A program made the translations under genes and the position numbers. Positions 33,892 through 46,007 of a stretch of DNA of 64,000 nt are shown here, piece by piece (positions within the stretch are counted from its first letter, which is position 1; the number at the start of each line of letters is the position of its first letter). The stretch covers positions 1 to 64,000 of the forward strand of contig JAPMOS010000033.1 in NCBI GenBank assembly GCA_027972325.1. Reading direction: 5' to 3'. The notes under the pieces are model-generated. The model saw only the letters and a list, made by a program, of their open reading frames with translations, was not told the origin of the DNA and ran no database searches. Source of the DNA: Paratrimastix pyriformis. Taxonomy: Eukaryota; Preaxostyla; Paratrimastigidae.

Positions 33892-36800
33892 ATGGCTTTT
33901 GTCACCACATTTCACAAGCACGATGCTCTTGAGGCTCTCTCTTCAAATGGGATGCGATCGGTGGAGGTGTGTCACGCCTTTCATCGCCGTCTCTTCGGAA
34001 ATGGGCGTCTCTCGTATGGGCAACTTGGTAGCGCCCTTGAATGGATCGCCTACGTGGCTGGGGCCCCGAGCAGCACGCGTCCCTCGTTCAAAGGGTTCTT
34101 GGCGGCTCACGGGGACCAGTTTCTGCAGCCCGAGCCTGAGTGGGTCGAACTCGCCCCCGGGGCCGCAGATCCGCTGATTCCAATCGACAACCATTTTATC
34201 CTCAAAGGGATGCACCATTTCACGGCGACCCTGGGGCGCCCTGCGGTCTTTCGGCTACGGCTGCCCGGGAGCCTCTACCCGCAGTCGAGCCTGCTCTGGT
34301 GCCAGCGCACCCTGGGGCTGGTCCTTCTCCCCGACAGGGGCCAGCCCGTCGTCTCGGGGGCCAGGCTCAGCTTCGAAGCCGCCTGCGCGGATGATGCTGG
34401 GGCCGCCGCGGGCCTCGTGGTGACCGTCGCCTTGGAGATCGCCCCGGGGAAGCAGGCGCTCTCCACGGTGGAGATGGCCCTTCTGCCGGCAGCCTGGGCC
34501 GAGGGCCGCAAGGGCCCCACCCTCCTCGTCGGACCCGCCGCCAAGCCTGTCGGCAGCCTCGCCGCGGATTCGCCTCCGCCGCCCGTCCTCTACCTGCGCC
34601 TGCTGATGGTCCCGCCCGCCCTGCTGCCGGCCCCCCTGCCGCCTTCCTCCTCCACCTCCGGCCAGCAATCTCGGGGGGCACCATTTGAAGGGCTGACCCG
34701 CCTCTCGGTGAGCTCGGATTCCATGGGGGGCAGCGGCGGGGGCAGCGGCGGGGGCAGCGGCGGGGGCGGGGACGGCGAGGATGTGTGCCCCACGCTGGGC
34801 AGCCTCTTCGACATGCTGCCCGTCGACGTGCTCCTCAACCGGATCGTGACCCGGCTCTCGCTGGTCGATCTGCTCTTTGGCGCCACCAGGCTCAACAAGG
34901 GATGGTCTGGCGGCACGCCTCCCTCGTCCGCCGTCCCCTGGCACTTGACCGTCCCATGGCACTTGACCGTCCCATGGCACTTGACCGTCCCATGCATTTT
35001 TGCCCTGGCCTTTCGTCCACCATCCGCTGGCTCCCCCTGGCAGGCGGCGGCTGCTCCATTTCCACGAGCTGGCCGGGACCGCCTGGGCCCATCACCACCG
35101 GGGGGGCCTGTCGATGGACCCCAACCCGGTCCACGTGCCCCGCTCCCTGGCCGCCTGGCGGGCGGGCGACTCGTGGGGCTGCGGGATGGCGCCACTGGGG
35201 GTCATCTGGAAGCTGCTGGTCGTCCTCTCGGTGCGCCAAAGCGCCCGTGGCGCCGAATGGGTGCAGCCGCCGACCCTGCCGGCCCCCGACTACACCCTGG
35301 GGCCGGGCGTGGCCGTGTACACCGTATCGCCCGATGCGGCCCCCCTGTGCCCCTTCAGGCCCGGCTACCGCGTCCACCATTCCCTGGCGCTGGTCTGGAA
35401 GCTCCCCGGCGGCCCCGACGCGGCCCGGGTCCACCAAGCGGGTGCCCTGGGCGACGAGACCACCCGGGCGGCCGTCGGGGCCGAGCTGCTCGCCGCGACC
35501 AACGCCTTCCTCGACGCGGCCGCCGCCCGGAGCCCCGTCCTCCCCAGCCACCTGCAGCCCGGCGAGGACTGCACCCCCCGCGACTGCGAGCCCGCCCTGC
35601 CCCCGGACTCGCTGCCCCCTCCGCAGGGCTCGCGGGAGCAGCAGCGGCAGCTGAGGTTCCCCGCAAGCCCCGAGGTGTACCTGGTGCGTCTCTACGCCAT
35701 CACCCGCTCCCGCCTGCACATCTGCTACCGTCAGCTGGCCCCGACGGACTGCGGGTCCTTCTACGTCATCTCCCAGGTCAGTGCGGGGCCATCCGCGGCA
35801 CGTCCCCGCGGCTGACGCACTCCCGGCCGCCTCTGCCCTTCGCAGCACGTTTGTTTCGCGGTTCATGTGCTTGCCGGCTGCTGGAGCCTGCTCCCCTCTC
35901 CGCCTTCTTCCCCTTCCCGGACTCTTCTTCTGGCCCTGGGTGCGACCCGCATGGTGGGTGGGCGCTTCTTGCGGAAGGCCCGAGGGGAGTAACGCCAGGC
36001 GAGTGGCTCATCATTGTCTCCCCCCCCCCCCCCCCCCCCCCCCCCCCACTTTCTCTTGTCATGGGTGTGCTGGCCGTTTGTTGTGCCCCGAACACGGGCG
36101 TCCCGGCACCACCACGCCATGGCACCAGGAGAACTGGGTGGTCCCGTCCGGTGCCGGGTGGTTGGCGGGCCGCCACCATGCTCGCCGGGGCTCTGGAGCA
36201 CCTCGAGGTGGCCCTGCATCCGCCCAGCCGCTCAGCTCCAAGGTGCTCGTCCTCAACCTGGGCAGGACGGCCAGGAGCAGCCCTCGCCCTCCTGCCGGGC
36301 CTCCCGTGGGGCGCCCTCACCGCCCCGGGCCTCTTTCCCCTCACAGGAAGCCGCCATCGCCCCGGTGGCGCTGCCCTGAGCCCGGTCACGGCGGCCCTGA
36401 ACAAGGCGGGCGGCATCGATCTGGTGGCCTCGGCCCCGGCTACTACCGCCTCCACGTGACCGTCGTGGTGGTCGGTGCATCCCCCCCCCCCCCCCCCCCC
36501 CCCCGTGCGAGCCGCTCTCATTCGCTTTCCTTTTCCGGCTGCCCGCAGCCGCCCCTGTCGACAGCGGTGGGCATCCCGGAATTTGCCGAGCTGCCCGGGA
36601 GCCCCCTCGCCATCCGGGTGCTGCCCTGCACCCCGGGGCGGGCCCTGGCCACGGCCCGGCGGCTGAAGCGGCTCGAGGAGTCGGCCACGCTGCTCTCGCA
36701 CCTGGTCGCCCAGGCCACCCCGGCCCCGCTGCGCTCGCGGTGGCCTGCCCCGGCCTGCCCCGAGCGCGACTGTGCGCTGCACGGGTTCCTGTGCGCCCTG

Positions 36801-37656
36801 TCCCGGCGGGCCGGCTCGGAGGTCGCGGTCGGCCCGGAGCCCCGCGACCGGCTGGGGGCCTTCCTGGGCCAGCTGAGCCAGCGGGACCCCTTCCTGTGCC
36901 CCGGCCACCTGGCCGCCTTGGTGGCAACGCCCTGCAACGACCCCGAGCCACCCCCGGGCGACGCGCCCGAGCCGCCCGTGGACTCAGCGGCTTGGGCTGC
37001 CCTCAGCCCGGATGAAATCTGGCGGGCCAACGTCTGCTGCCTGGCGAACCCGCGCACCTTCCCGGCCCTCATCGAGCCCACCTACCGGCCCGATCGTCGG
37101 GTCCGTCCACATCCCCGCTCCCGCACCTGCCCTGCCCCCGCACCTGCTCCCGCACCTGCTCCCGCAGCCCCCCTGCCCCTGCCAAATGCTGGCATTCCCG
37201 CTTCTCATGCCGGATGCCGCCAGATCCCGGGTCCCATGGCCTCCCCTGGCCGCTCTTTGGTAAGCTGGGGCAGGCACCTCATCCGCTCCTCGCGTGCTGG
37301 GGCTTGAACAGGAGGTCTTCTTGGCCTTGGCTGGGCTGCCTCGCGGCTTGGCCTCCCTGATCTGGTACCCCACCTATGGAGCGCACCCCGGCACCAACCG
37401 GGCGGGCGTCCTGTGGCGGCTGCTGCACTCTCCCCGATGGAGGGCATTTACCCGGCAGCTCCCCGAAAGCGGAACAGATCTCACGGCCGACCAACGAAGT
37501 GTTCTGACCCTCCTCGATTTGGCCCTCCGAGAGCGAATCGCTCATCGATCGAATCTGGCCTTCGCCCAGCTGCTTGACAGCATCCCCAATTCATTGCCCG
37601 CAGAGGTTGATCATACCATCATCCGGACGTGCCCCTTCTGCGTCAGTTTAGGGTAG
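33892..37656 (+). CDS. F-box protein with filamin-like segment
   Basis: Starts at 33892 (MAFVTTFHKHDALEALSSNG). An N-terminal region of about 280 residues, including SYGQLGSALEWIAYVAGA, matches nothing I know. A natural GGGSGGGSGGG linker (34724-34775) leads to an F-box-like helix pair, LGSLFDMLPVDVLLNRIVTR then LSLVDLLFGATRLNKGW, at about 34795-34905; such domains bind SKP1 in SCF ubiquitin ligases. Downstream exons encode WKLLVVLSVRQSARGAEW and EVYLVRLYAITRSRLHICYR. Further on, GYYRLHVTVVV and FAELPGSPLAIRVLP (36441-36630) resemble the last strands of a filamin/ABP280 repeat, split by a poly-C-bearing intron. The final exon reads EVFLALAGLPRGLASLIWYP and ends IIRTCPFCVSLG, stop at 37656. 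Overall identity beyond the F-box is unknown; substrate recognition through the filamin-like part is inference. Confidence 0.6.
34922..34993. repeat. 18-bp direct repeat, three to four copies
   Basis: Tandem copies of TGGCACTTGACCGTCCCA in the intron directly after the F-box exon. Confidence 0.8.
36020..36047. repeat. Poly-C run
   Basis: A sense-strand C run in an intron of the F-box/filamin gene. Confidence 0.85.
36481..36502. repeat. Poly-C run within the filamin-like intron
   Basis: A C run in the intron that separates RLHVTVVV from the exon carrying FAELPGSPLAIRVLP. Confidence 0.85.
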
Positions 37657-37920
37657 TGAACAACTTCGTCTCTTCCTGCTATGTGTAAATGCCGTTGTTG
37701 AACACACGATCTCCTTGGGTGTCCCGTGTCTGACTCCCAGCGGGTAAGCTCACCGGCGCGGGTTCCTCTGTGGGCGCGCCCTCGTCGCCCTCCTCCTCGC
37801 GGCTGTGCTTCTGGCATCAACGTGGACGAGGACGAGGACGCAGTGCCCGAGACAGAGCGAGTTTTCTTTTTCTCTCTCCGGCGTTTGCTTCTATTCCCCG
37901 GGCCAACACGATTATCATCA

Positions 37921-39490
37921 TGAACGCCGGCCCTTCACCCCCAGGGACTGCTGCTCTTGTATACTCGCTGATCTGGGCGGTTGGCTTCTGGGGTCTCGCT
38001 CTACTGACAGCCGTCTCCTGGGTGTCCCGGTGTATCAGAAAACATAATAGCTGGAAGGGCCAGCTCGCCCTCCTGTTTGTCTTCTGCTTCGCTGTATTAA
38101 AGGCCACCAAATACACTTGGCGTGCGTCTGGTACATTCGAGCCGCATAATGTCATCGCGGGTCTGACAACCAAATTTATGATTTATGGCGCCGATCGATC
38201 TTTTCGTTAGAACTCCTCTTCGCATTTCCCACGGGTTTCCTTTGCTCGTGCTTCTCTCTTTTGCTTTTCCATTGGGCAAGACTCTTCTCACATCTCGATG
38301 GCGGTGGGGGCTTGATGATGAAGATTCTCAGGCTCCTACTGGTATTCTGCAACTTCGCCCTCTACATCATGCTGCTCCTCTGCGCAGGTGTCATTGTATT
38401 TTTCTTTTCGGATCCTCGGTTCATTGACCAATACGCCACGGCTCGCTACCAGGTTCGCCCCCCTCCCCTCCCTCCCCCCTCCCCCCACGCACGCACGCAC
38501 GCACGCACACGCACGCACGTATGATACACACACGCAAGAAGGCAGCTTTGTCAACGGCAAAGCGCTCAGGGAAGATCCGTCACATGCGTGCGGATCAGCT
38601 CACGCTCGCCGCATCCAGGGGGACACCAATCGGGAAATCGGGCAGGTCAACGTACACCACCCAGTCACGGGCCAGATCAAGTAAGCTCAGGGAAACACTC
38701 ACACGCGCGCACGCGCATCTGCCCCCTCATCACCTCCTCTGAAGTGGACCGCGGCGAACAACATCGGGGTGGCCTTCTTCGATGTGTGCACCTGCCTGGC
38801 CTTCGCCCTGTACGGTCTCCGGCTGGCCCGCATCCAGCGGATCATCTCCCTCCAGTCGAGTCTGCGCCGCTCCCTCCGCACGGTCCGTCCTTTCCGGAGG
38901 GATGAAGCCAGCCCATGGGACGCCGCGGACGAACGTCAGTCTCTGCTGTCCCGTTGGGCACGAGCCGCCCATCGGGCACGGCAGGCTGCTGCACGGGAGA
39001 TGCGATGCGCGACTTCATCCCCTCATCCTGCGATGGGCCTCGGGGTTGCGGGATGCGGTGGCGGTTTGTGGCCCCTCGCCGGCAGGTATTGGCCATGACA
39101 GCCGTCAGCGCCGTCTGCCTGACGGTGCAGGGGGGTCTCTTTCTATACGATGCCGTCTACCTGCTCGCCTTCAACTCCTTCCCATCCGGTCCGCCGGCGT
39201 GTCCCCCGGGGTGGGGTGGTGCCCGCGGGACCGTCATTGACTCATCCACAAACCTCGCCCGCCCCGGGTGGATGCCCCCAGGTGACGACAACTACACCGA
39301 CCCCCTGTGGATGCTGCACCTGCACCGAGCCATCGAGATGTGCCCCGCCCTGATCCTCCTCTACATCACCCGCCACCCCGCTCGATCCCGGGCCCCGACG
39401 CGGGGCGCCCTGAACACCACCGAAACGGATGGGCGCCTCGAGGGCGCTGAGGGGGAGGAGGGCCGCGCCCTCATCGGCACCGGGTTCTGA
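37921..39490 (+). CDS. TOM1/THH1 (GPR137-like) seven-helix membrane protein
   Basis: Starts at 37921 (MNAGPSPPGTAALVYSLIWA). The first exon has two membrane helices. An intron beginning GTCTGA and ending GTTAG (about 38160-38211) joins HNVIA to ELLFAFPTGFLCSCFSLLLF, then HWARLFSH, which matches the family pattern of leucine-rich helix, LFFS and FWAE. Later helices are LRLLLVFCNFALYIMLLLC, GVAFFDVCTCLAFALYGLRL, VLAMTAVSAVCLTVQGGLFL and IEMCPALILLYITRH; the last fits the family's closing E.LP..LVLY. Plant TOM1/THH1 proteins lie in the tonoplast, and animal GPR137 lies in lysosomes and acts in Rab/mTORC1 control; the role here is unknown. A disordered acidic tail ends RALIGTGF at 39490. An ACGC repeat occupies the intron near 38486-38520. 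Confidence 0.7.
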
Positions 39491-40008
39491 AAGCCTCGCG
39501 CCGCCCGCCGCTTCTCCTCGCTCGCCCAGCCCTCGGGCCTCGGCGCCTCGCCGACGCCGATCCACCGACTGGGCTGTTGCGTTTTGGTTCCACTGCACGA
39601 GGCCTCCCTTGGGCGGCCCGACCGGGCGGCGCTGCGGACCCCCCTCAGCCACCACCCGCCCGGGACGGATGGATGGATGCCCCCAGCTGGGCATCCAGGG
39701 CACCTTCCGGCGGCGCCTGCTGCTGCCGCCTCGCGGAGTAGTTGCGGTGGATTCATGCATCATGTATGAGTGGTCCCTGCGTGCTGCTCCAGCTGCGCTG
39801 CCCAAGCAGCGAGGAGGATGATGGGGCGGCATTTCGGAGTTTATAAAAATGGTGCATCTCGCCGCCTTGTTGTTCGTCGTCTTGTCATCGTTCTCCTTTT
39901 GTTCGTCTGATCCCCCCGCCACCTGGGATGTAATAACATGAAATTGTGTGCAGCCGCTCCAGCGCCGGTCGGCACACCCGCCGCCGGTCACGCTCTAACA
40001 CGGTGCCG
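39491..40008. other. Intergenic region with possible upstream exon
   Basis: About 520 bp between the TOM1-like gene and the Pmp-like gene. TTTATAAAAATGG at 39840-39852 places a TATA-like string against an ATG that opens a signal-peptide-like 30-codon frame (MVHLAALLFVVLSSFSF). A GTCTGA...GTGCAG intron would join it in frame to the Pmp-like gene upstream of its own signal peptide. Otherwise I see nothing. Confidence 0.45.
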
Positions 40009-41886
40009 ATGTTTGGGTATCTCTTATTTTTGTCCTTGGTATTCTCATTGGGCCTCGGCGAGCCCTGCTATCTCTCCAGTGCTGGCAGTGATCATGCTCA
40101 CTGTTCGGACCAAACCGCTCCGTGCCTGACACTTCATCATGTTGTAAACTACGTAAATTGTAGCTCTGTGGTCGTTCTGACGAATTTAACAGTGACGGAG
40201 GTCTGGGCCGTGAAGAAAGAGGGAATAAGGATCCATTTTTCTTAGGGAGTCATAATTCCGAGCACTTTTTCCGAGTTTTCCCTGACGGGAATTTCGCCAA
40301 ACGTCACCCATATCACTTGTCTCCCTGGTGGTGAGGGGTTCAGCCTTCTGGTGGTGGGCACCCCCCTGGCCGGGTTGGCCCTGCGCGACGTTGCCTTCCA
40401 CGATTGCCGGGCGGCCGTCTCGGGGGGCGTCCTCCTGGTCAATGTCACGGCCCCGGCCTCAGCCCCTCCACTGGCAGTGCAGGTGGAGCGGTGCACCTTT
40501 ACCGGGTGTGCGGCCCCCTGCGGGGGCGCCTGCCTCGACGTTGCCGTGGCAGGGGGGGTGGGCACGACCGTCACCCTCACCGATGTCCGCGCCTCGGGCG
40601 CCATCGTGGGCCCGTACGGCGGGCAGGCCCAGGCCTCCTGTGGCGACGGCATCCCCCAAGGGGGCGCCGCCCTCCGGCTGCTGGCCTCGGCCGAGAGCCT
40701 GGCCCGGAGCAGCCTGCTGGTGCGCCGCGGGTCCTTCGTCCGGTTGGAGGCGACCGGGGGCGCCCCGACCGCGGGTGGTGCTCTGCTCGCCTGGGCCGGT
40801 CAGGTGCGCCTGGAGGGCTCCTCCTTCCTGGAGTGCACGGCGGGTCTCGCGGGCGGGGCCGTGGCCTTGTCAACCACTGCCGCAGCCCGCCCCGACAGCC
40901 GCGACAACCCCGCAGGCGGCGCCAATGCTGACGACGGTGCGGTCCGCTCGGGTTGTTTTGGCGTCTGACTGACTTTTCGCCTTCGACTCTCAGGGCTCGG
41001 TCGAGGTGGCCCGGTGCGCCTTCGCCCAGTGCGGGGTCGCCTGGGCCCAGACCCAGGCAGACCAGGCGGGGACGGTCTCCGGGGGCGCCATCGAGGGGGC
41101 GGGCCGCAACGCGACGCTCGTGGACTGCGAGTTCACCCAGTGCACGGCCCGTGGCCCACAGGCGCAGGGCGGGGCTGTCCGGGTGCGGGTCATGGCGGCG
41201 GCGACCGTGGAGGGGTCCTCCTTCCGGGACTGCGCGGCCCTGAGCACGGTCGAGGGCAGCCTCACAGCCAGCACCAACGCGGCCCTCGGGGGGGCCCTCG
41301 CCCTGGGAGCTCTGGCCGGCGGGGTGGAGGAGGTCGCGGGGCGGCTGCACGACGACATCTTCCTGGCCAACCAGGTGGCGGCCCCCACCGGGCGGGGGGG
41401 CGCGGTCTCCTGCGGGGCCCCGGATGACGACGACCAGCCCAGCCTCGCGCTGACTGTGGGGCGGTGCCTCTTCAGCCAGAACCAGATTGTGGCCGTCAAC
41501 TTGGCCTACGGGGGCGCGCTGGATGCGGCCGGGGGGTGCCGGTGCGCGTGCGAGGGCACCCGGTTCGAGGACAACCAGGCCGCTATCACCACGGCCAGCC
41601 CCTACTCGGAGGTGCACGGCGGGGCCCTCGCAGGGGCGACCGTCCTGACCAACTGCACCCTGAACGGCAACGCGGCTGCCTCGGGGGCCGGCGTGGCCTC
41701 GGGCGGGGCCGCCTTCGCCGACGGGTCCATCGCCATCACGGGCTGCCGCTTCCAGGACAACGCCCTCACGGCCGCCGGCGACGCTTCCGGGGGGGCCGTC
41801 GATTCGCGGGACTCGCTCACGGTCGAGGACAGGTCCGCCCCGCCCGCCCCGGCCCTGCGCTGCCATGCTGTCGCCCTCTGCTGTCC

Positions 41887-41920
<34 letters not shown>

Positions 41921-44900
41921 GCCCTTCACCCCATCGCCCTTTTCCCCTCCCCCCCGCACCCGCGTTGCCCCACCAGTGACTTTGTCCAGAACCAGGCCTC
42001 CTGCTCGCAGGGCGCCGCGGGGGGAGCCCTATCTGCCGACAGCGACCTGACATGCGTGCGGTGCAACTTCACGGGCAACGGGGCCACCTCGCTCGCATCC
42101 CGGGCGGCCGGCGGGGCCGCGGTGGGCCACGACGTGCTCAGCTTCACCGAATGCGTCTGGACGGCCAACAGCGCCACCGCGGCCGGGGACGCGCTGGGCG
42201 GGGCCCTGGCCTCACGGGACGCGACCGCGGTCATGCTGACCCGCTGCCCCTTCGAGCGGAACCAGGCTCTCTCCACAGGGGCATCAGCCTTCGGGTCTGC
42301 CCCACCCCCCTCAGCCGACGTCGGTGCGTGGGTTTGCACACGGGCTGCCCTTTTGGTCAAGTTCTCACCGGGTGATTGGCGGGCGGGCGGGCGGAGGGCA
42401 GCGGAGCCGTATACCTCAAGGCGTACTGGGCCCCGGGCGCCACCGTCGAGGGGTGTCGCTTCCTCGGGAACGCCGTCGCGGCCCCGGGCACAGCGGCCAT
42501 GGGGGGCGCCCTCTGCACGGGCCTGGGGGCACTGCAGGTCAACCGGACGGAATTCGCGGGCAACCGGTGCGCCGCCACCCGGGGCGGCGAGGCCGACGGG
42601 GGCGCCCTGGCCTGGCTGGGGGGCGGCCCGTCGGACGAGGGCACCGTGGGCCTCGTCAACGTCACCTTTCGCGACAACACGGCCACCGGTCCGCCCAAGG
42701 CACCCCGTTCCCACCAGCACGATCGTTCCACCTCTCGCCCATCCTTCTTCTTTCTTCTTTTTCCCGCTACTTGGGGCGCACTCAGGGGCGCTGTCCAAAG
42801 GGGGGGCCGCCTATGCGAGCGGGGGGACGGGGGCCATCCTCGAGGACGTCCTCTTCGCCGGCAGCGCGGCCGTGGGTTCCTCGCGGGCCCTCGGGGGCGC
42901 CCTGGCCTTCGACCAGCCGGGCGGCCCCATGGCCCTCGGGGCGGTGGCCTTCGTCGGCAACTCGGCGACCGTCCGTCTGCCTGCCCACACGGCTACATTC
43001 CATTCCCCCCTCCCCCCCCTCCCCCGCACCACCCCTCATCCATCCCTGCTGATGATTGCCTGGGCTGGGGGTTGGCCAGTCCTCTGTGTCGGCCGACGGG
43101 GGTGGCCTGGCGGCCTGGTGCCCGACGGGGGCCCCCTGTGACGGTTCACTGAACGGAACGGGGCTCCAATTTGAGGGGAACGGGGCCTCCTGCCCGGGGT
43201 GCCTCTCCCGGGGCGGGTCGGCCTACCTGGACGGGCTCCTGGGGGTCGCCCTGGCCCAGTGCGACTTCGTGGGGGTGCCCCCAGCCCCGGAGGCGGTCTT
43301 CCAGAGCGGCGGCTGCCTGTACGCCCAGAACGTGGCCGGGCTGGTGGCCCTCGAGGGCGCCTCCTTCGTCCAGTGCCACGCCCTGGGCGGAGGCGGGGCC
43401 GTCATGCTGGCCCAAGGCCGGATGGCCCTTAGCCGGTCGCGCATCAGCCGCTCCACGGCCGCCGAGGGGGGCGCCCTGCGGGTCCTCCGGGGCAACCTGA
43501 CTCTTGCTGACACCCTCTGCCAGGCCTGCCGCGCCACCTATGGTCGGTGCCCCGCCCCGCCCTTCCTTCGGCTCCCTGGGGGGTGGGGGGTCCGCATGCC
43601 CTGACCGATGTTGGGCCGGGTGGCTTTCGGGGGACCGCGACGGGGCGCCAGGCGGGTGCATCTCGGCCACCGATGCGGCCCTGGCCCTGGACGGGGCGAC
43701 CCTCGAGGGGAACGTGGCCCTCGAGAGCGGCGGGGCCATCGAGCTGGCCAACGGGACGGCCCTGCTGGTCGAGGTGGCCGCCAGCCGCAACTCGGCCACG
43801 GGCGGCGACGGGGGCGTCCTCGACATCCGCCAGGGGAGCCGCTTGCGGATCGAGGGGGGCCGCTACGCCGCCAACCGGGCCTTCGAGGCGGGCGGGGTAC
43901 TCACCAGCACAGATTCGGAGGCTCACTCAGCCGGGGCGGCCTACCTGGGCAACGCCGCCACCACGGGGGGCGCCTGGTTCGTGGTCGGGGGCGCCCTGAC
44001 CTCGACCGATGACACCGTCAGCAACGGTACCGCCGACGGGGGCGCCGTGGGCTGCTTCCACGCCACCACGGCCCAGCTCCGCGGCACGGTGCTCACCGCC
44101 AACCGGGCAGCCGGGGCGGGGGGCTGCCTGGAGGCCATCCGCAGCAGCCTCGTCTGCGAGGGCGTCCGAGCCGAGCACAACGGGGCCTCCCTGGGGGGCG
44201 CGGTCTTCCTCGAGGGGGCCGCCCTGAGGGCCCGGGGCTGCCGCTTCTCCCACAACATCGCATTCGACGCGGGCGGTCCGCAGGCTGGTTGGGGGCCCTC
44301 GCAGGATGGGTCTACTCGATGCCCCGGTGCGTGCGCGTGGCGGCGTCGCCTCCTTCTGCTGGCACCGCCTCCATCCTCACCCCACCAGACTCCCTCCCAC
44401 CCCGCCCACCTTTTCCCAGGGGCGCTGCTGGCCTGGGGCAGCAGCAATGTGTCGCTGATCGACACGGACTTCCTGCAAAACACGGCCATCTCGGGGGGCG
44501 CCCTCTCGGCCACCCGCAAGGCCGAAGGGGACGCGGGGGGCGCCCTGGAGCTGGACGGGTGCCTCCTGCAGGGCAACACGGCCGTCCGCTCGGGGACGGC
44601 CCTCCGCTCGGCGGGCAACGAGCGGCTGGCGGTGCGCCGGTGCCGCTTCGTCGGGCAGGCCCCCGCGACCCCCGCCATCGCCGAGGCCGAGGCGGCCCCC
44701 AGCGCCACGGCGGTCGACCTGCTCCAGGCCGAGGGCCGCTTCGAGGAGACCCAGTGGGCCGACAACGACGGGGGCGCCCTCGCCCTGGCCGACGGGGCCC
44801 GGGCCGAGCTGGGCGCGGGCTGCCGCATGGCCGGGGCCACGAACCGGGCCACCTTCACGGCCCACTCCTCGATGGGGATCACCCGGCCCGCCGCCCGGCC

Positions 44901-45813
44901 CGTGAACGCCTGGCTGGTGGGGGGCAGCGAGCTGGTCCTGACGGGGGACGCGGCCCTCCTGCAGGACAACGCCACCGGGGCGCTGTGGCTCTTCCCGGAC
45001 GCCTCGTCCGCCGTGCGGACGGGCGCCGGCCCCACGGGCCCCGCCCTGGTGCCGCTCCTCGAGGGGACCCTCGAGTCCAACCCGGCCACGGGGCGGGCGG
45101 CCTTCGAGCAGGCGGCCCTGCGCGAGGTGCAGGTGCGGCTCGCCTCGGCCGATCGGCTGGCGGCCGCCGACGGGGCGGTCTGCTTCGTGCGGCCCCTCGG
45201 CCCCGGCCCCGCCCTGGCGGGCCCCTTCTGGGCGGTCGACTACCAGGCCGCCCTGGGCCGGTGCGCGCTGCCGCTCCTCGCCCCAGGCGGGTACGAGCTG
45301 CTCCTGAGGTCGGCCCACCCCCCTCCCCCCACGACTGGCGCTCCTCCCTTCCTCCCCACCGGCCCGTCCATGCCGTCGGGTCGCCTCCTCACGCTGCCGG
45401 TTCGCTCCGTTCCCCCCACCCGCCCATCCCTTGATCGGCATCGGTTCGCTCTCGGCAGCAACGACGGGGGCCAGCGCAACGCCAGCGTGGGCACCTTCAC
45501 GGTCTACCAGGACCGCTCGGCCCTGCTGGCGGTGGGCCTGGCCACGGGCGGGGGCGCCCTGGGGGCGGGGGCCCTGCTGGCCCTGCTGGCCTTCGTCCTC
45601 GGGCGGGCCTGCTGCCGGCGGTGCGGCGGTGCCCGCCGGTCCGTCGGGGGCCGGGGCAAGGCCGCCCGGAAGGACGCGGCCGCCCGGGACATGACCGCCC
45701 TACAGCCGCCCGAGCCCGAGGTGGGCCCCGAGCTCGACCGGGCTTCTCGCCCCGGCGGCCCATCCTCCGAGGCGGCGGCCCCCCTCCTCGACCCGGCCGC
45801 CCAGTGGGACTGA
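40009..45813 (+). CDS. Pmp-like parallel beta-helix surface protein
   Basis: Starts at 40009 with a clear signal peptide (MFGYLLFLSLVFSLGLG, then EPCYLSS). A 45-bp intron (40201-40245, GTCTGG...CTTAG) joins LTVTE to GVIIPSTFSEFSLTGISPN. The ectodomain is over 1,500 residues of short repeats rich in GGA[LVA] and FxxN tetrapeptides (FEDNQAA, FQDNALT, FVQNQAS, FTGNGAT, FLGNAVA, FAGNRCA), the hallmark of chlamydial polymorphic membrane proteins and related beta-helix adhesins. Near the C-terminus one membrane helix (LGAGALLALLAFVLG) is followed by a basic then acidic cytoplasmic tail ending LLDPAAQWD at 45813. No autotransporter barrel is present, so this is a eukaryotic type I membrane form. Introns near 41830 and elsewhere carry poly-C. 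Adhesion or prey recognition is inference. Confidence 0.82.
41886..41918. repeat. 33-base poly-C run
   Basis: A sense-strand C run in the Pmp-like gene, in the intron that begins GTCCGC after DSLTVEDR. Confidence 0.88.
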
Positions 45814-45959
45814 GGGCCCCGAGGCCTCCACCGACCCGGCGGCCGACTTTGTTCGTGCCCATGGCGTCATACCCACCCCCCGCTCTCATTCGGCTCGTCT
45901 TGCGATGGGATGGGTGGATCGAAGGCAACAAGGACGAAGAAACTGGCGGCGTCCGCTCG

Positions 45960-45977
45960 GGGGGGGGGGGGGGGGGG
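45960..45977. repeat. Poly-G run near the 3' end of the coiled-coil gene
   Basis: A G run on the plus strand in the gap or 3' UTR between the convergent Pmp-like and coiled-coil genes. Confidence 0.85.
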
Positions 45978-46007
45978 AGGGGGGGAGGGGAGGGGAGGCC
46001 GCCGCCA

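Noticed and set aside
39840-39852. TTTATAAAAATGG as a classic TATA promoter
   Set aside because: The string touches the ATG directly, leaving no room for a transcription start between them unless another start is used; kept only as part of an alternative-exon idea.
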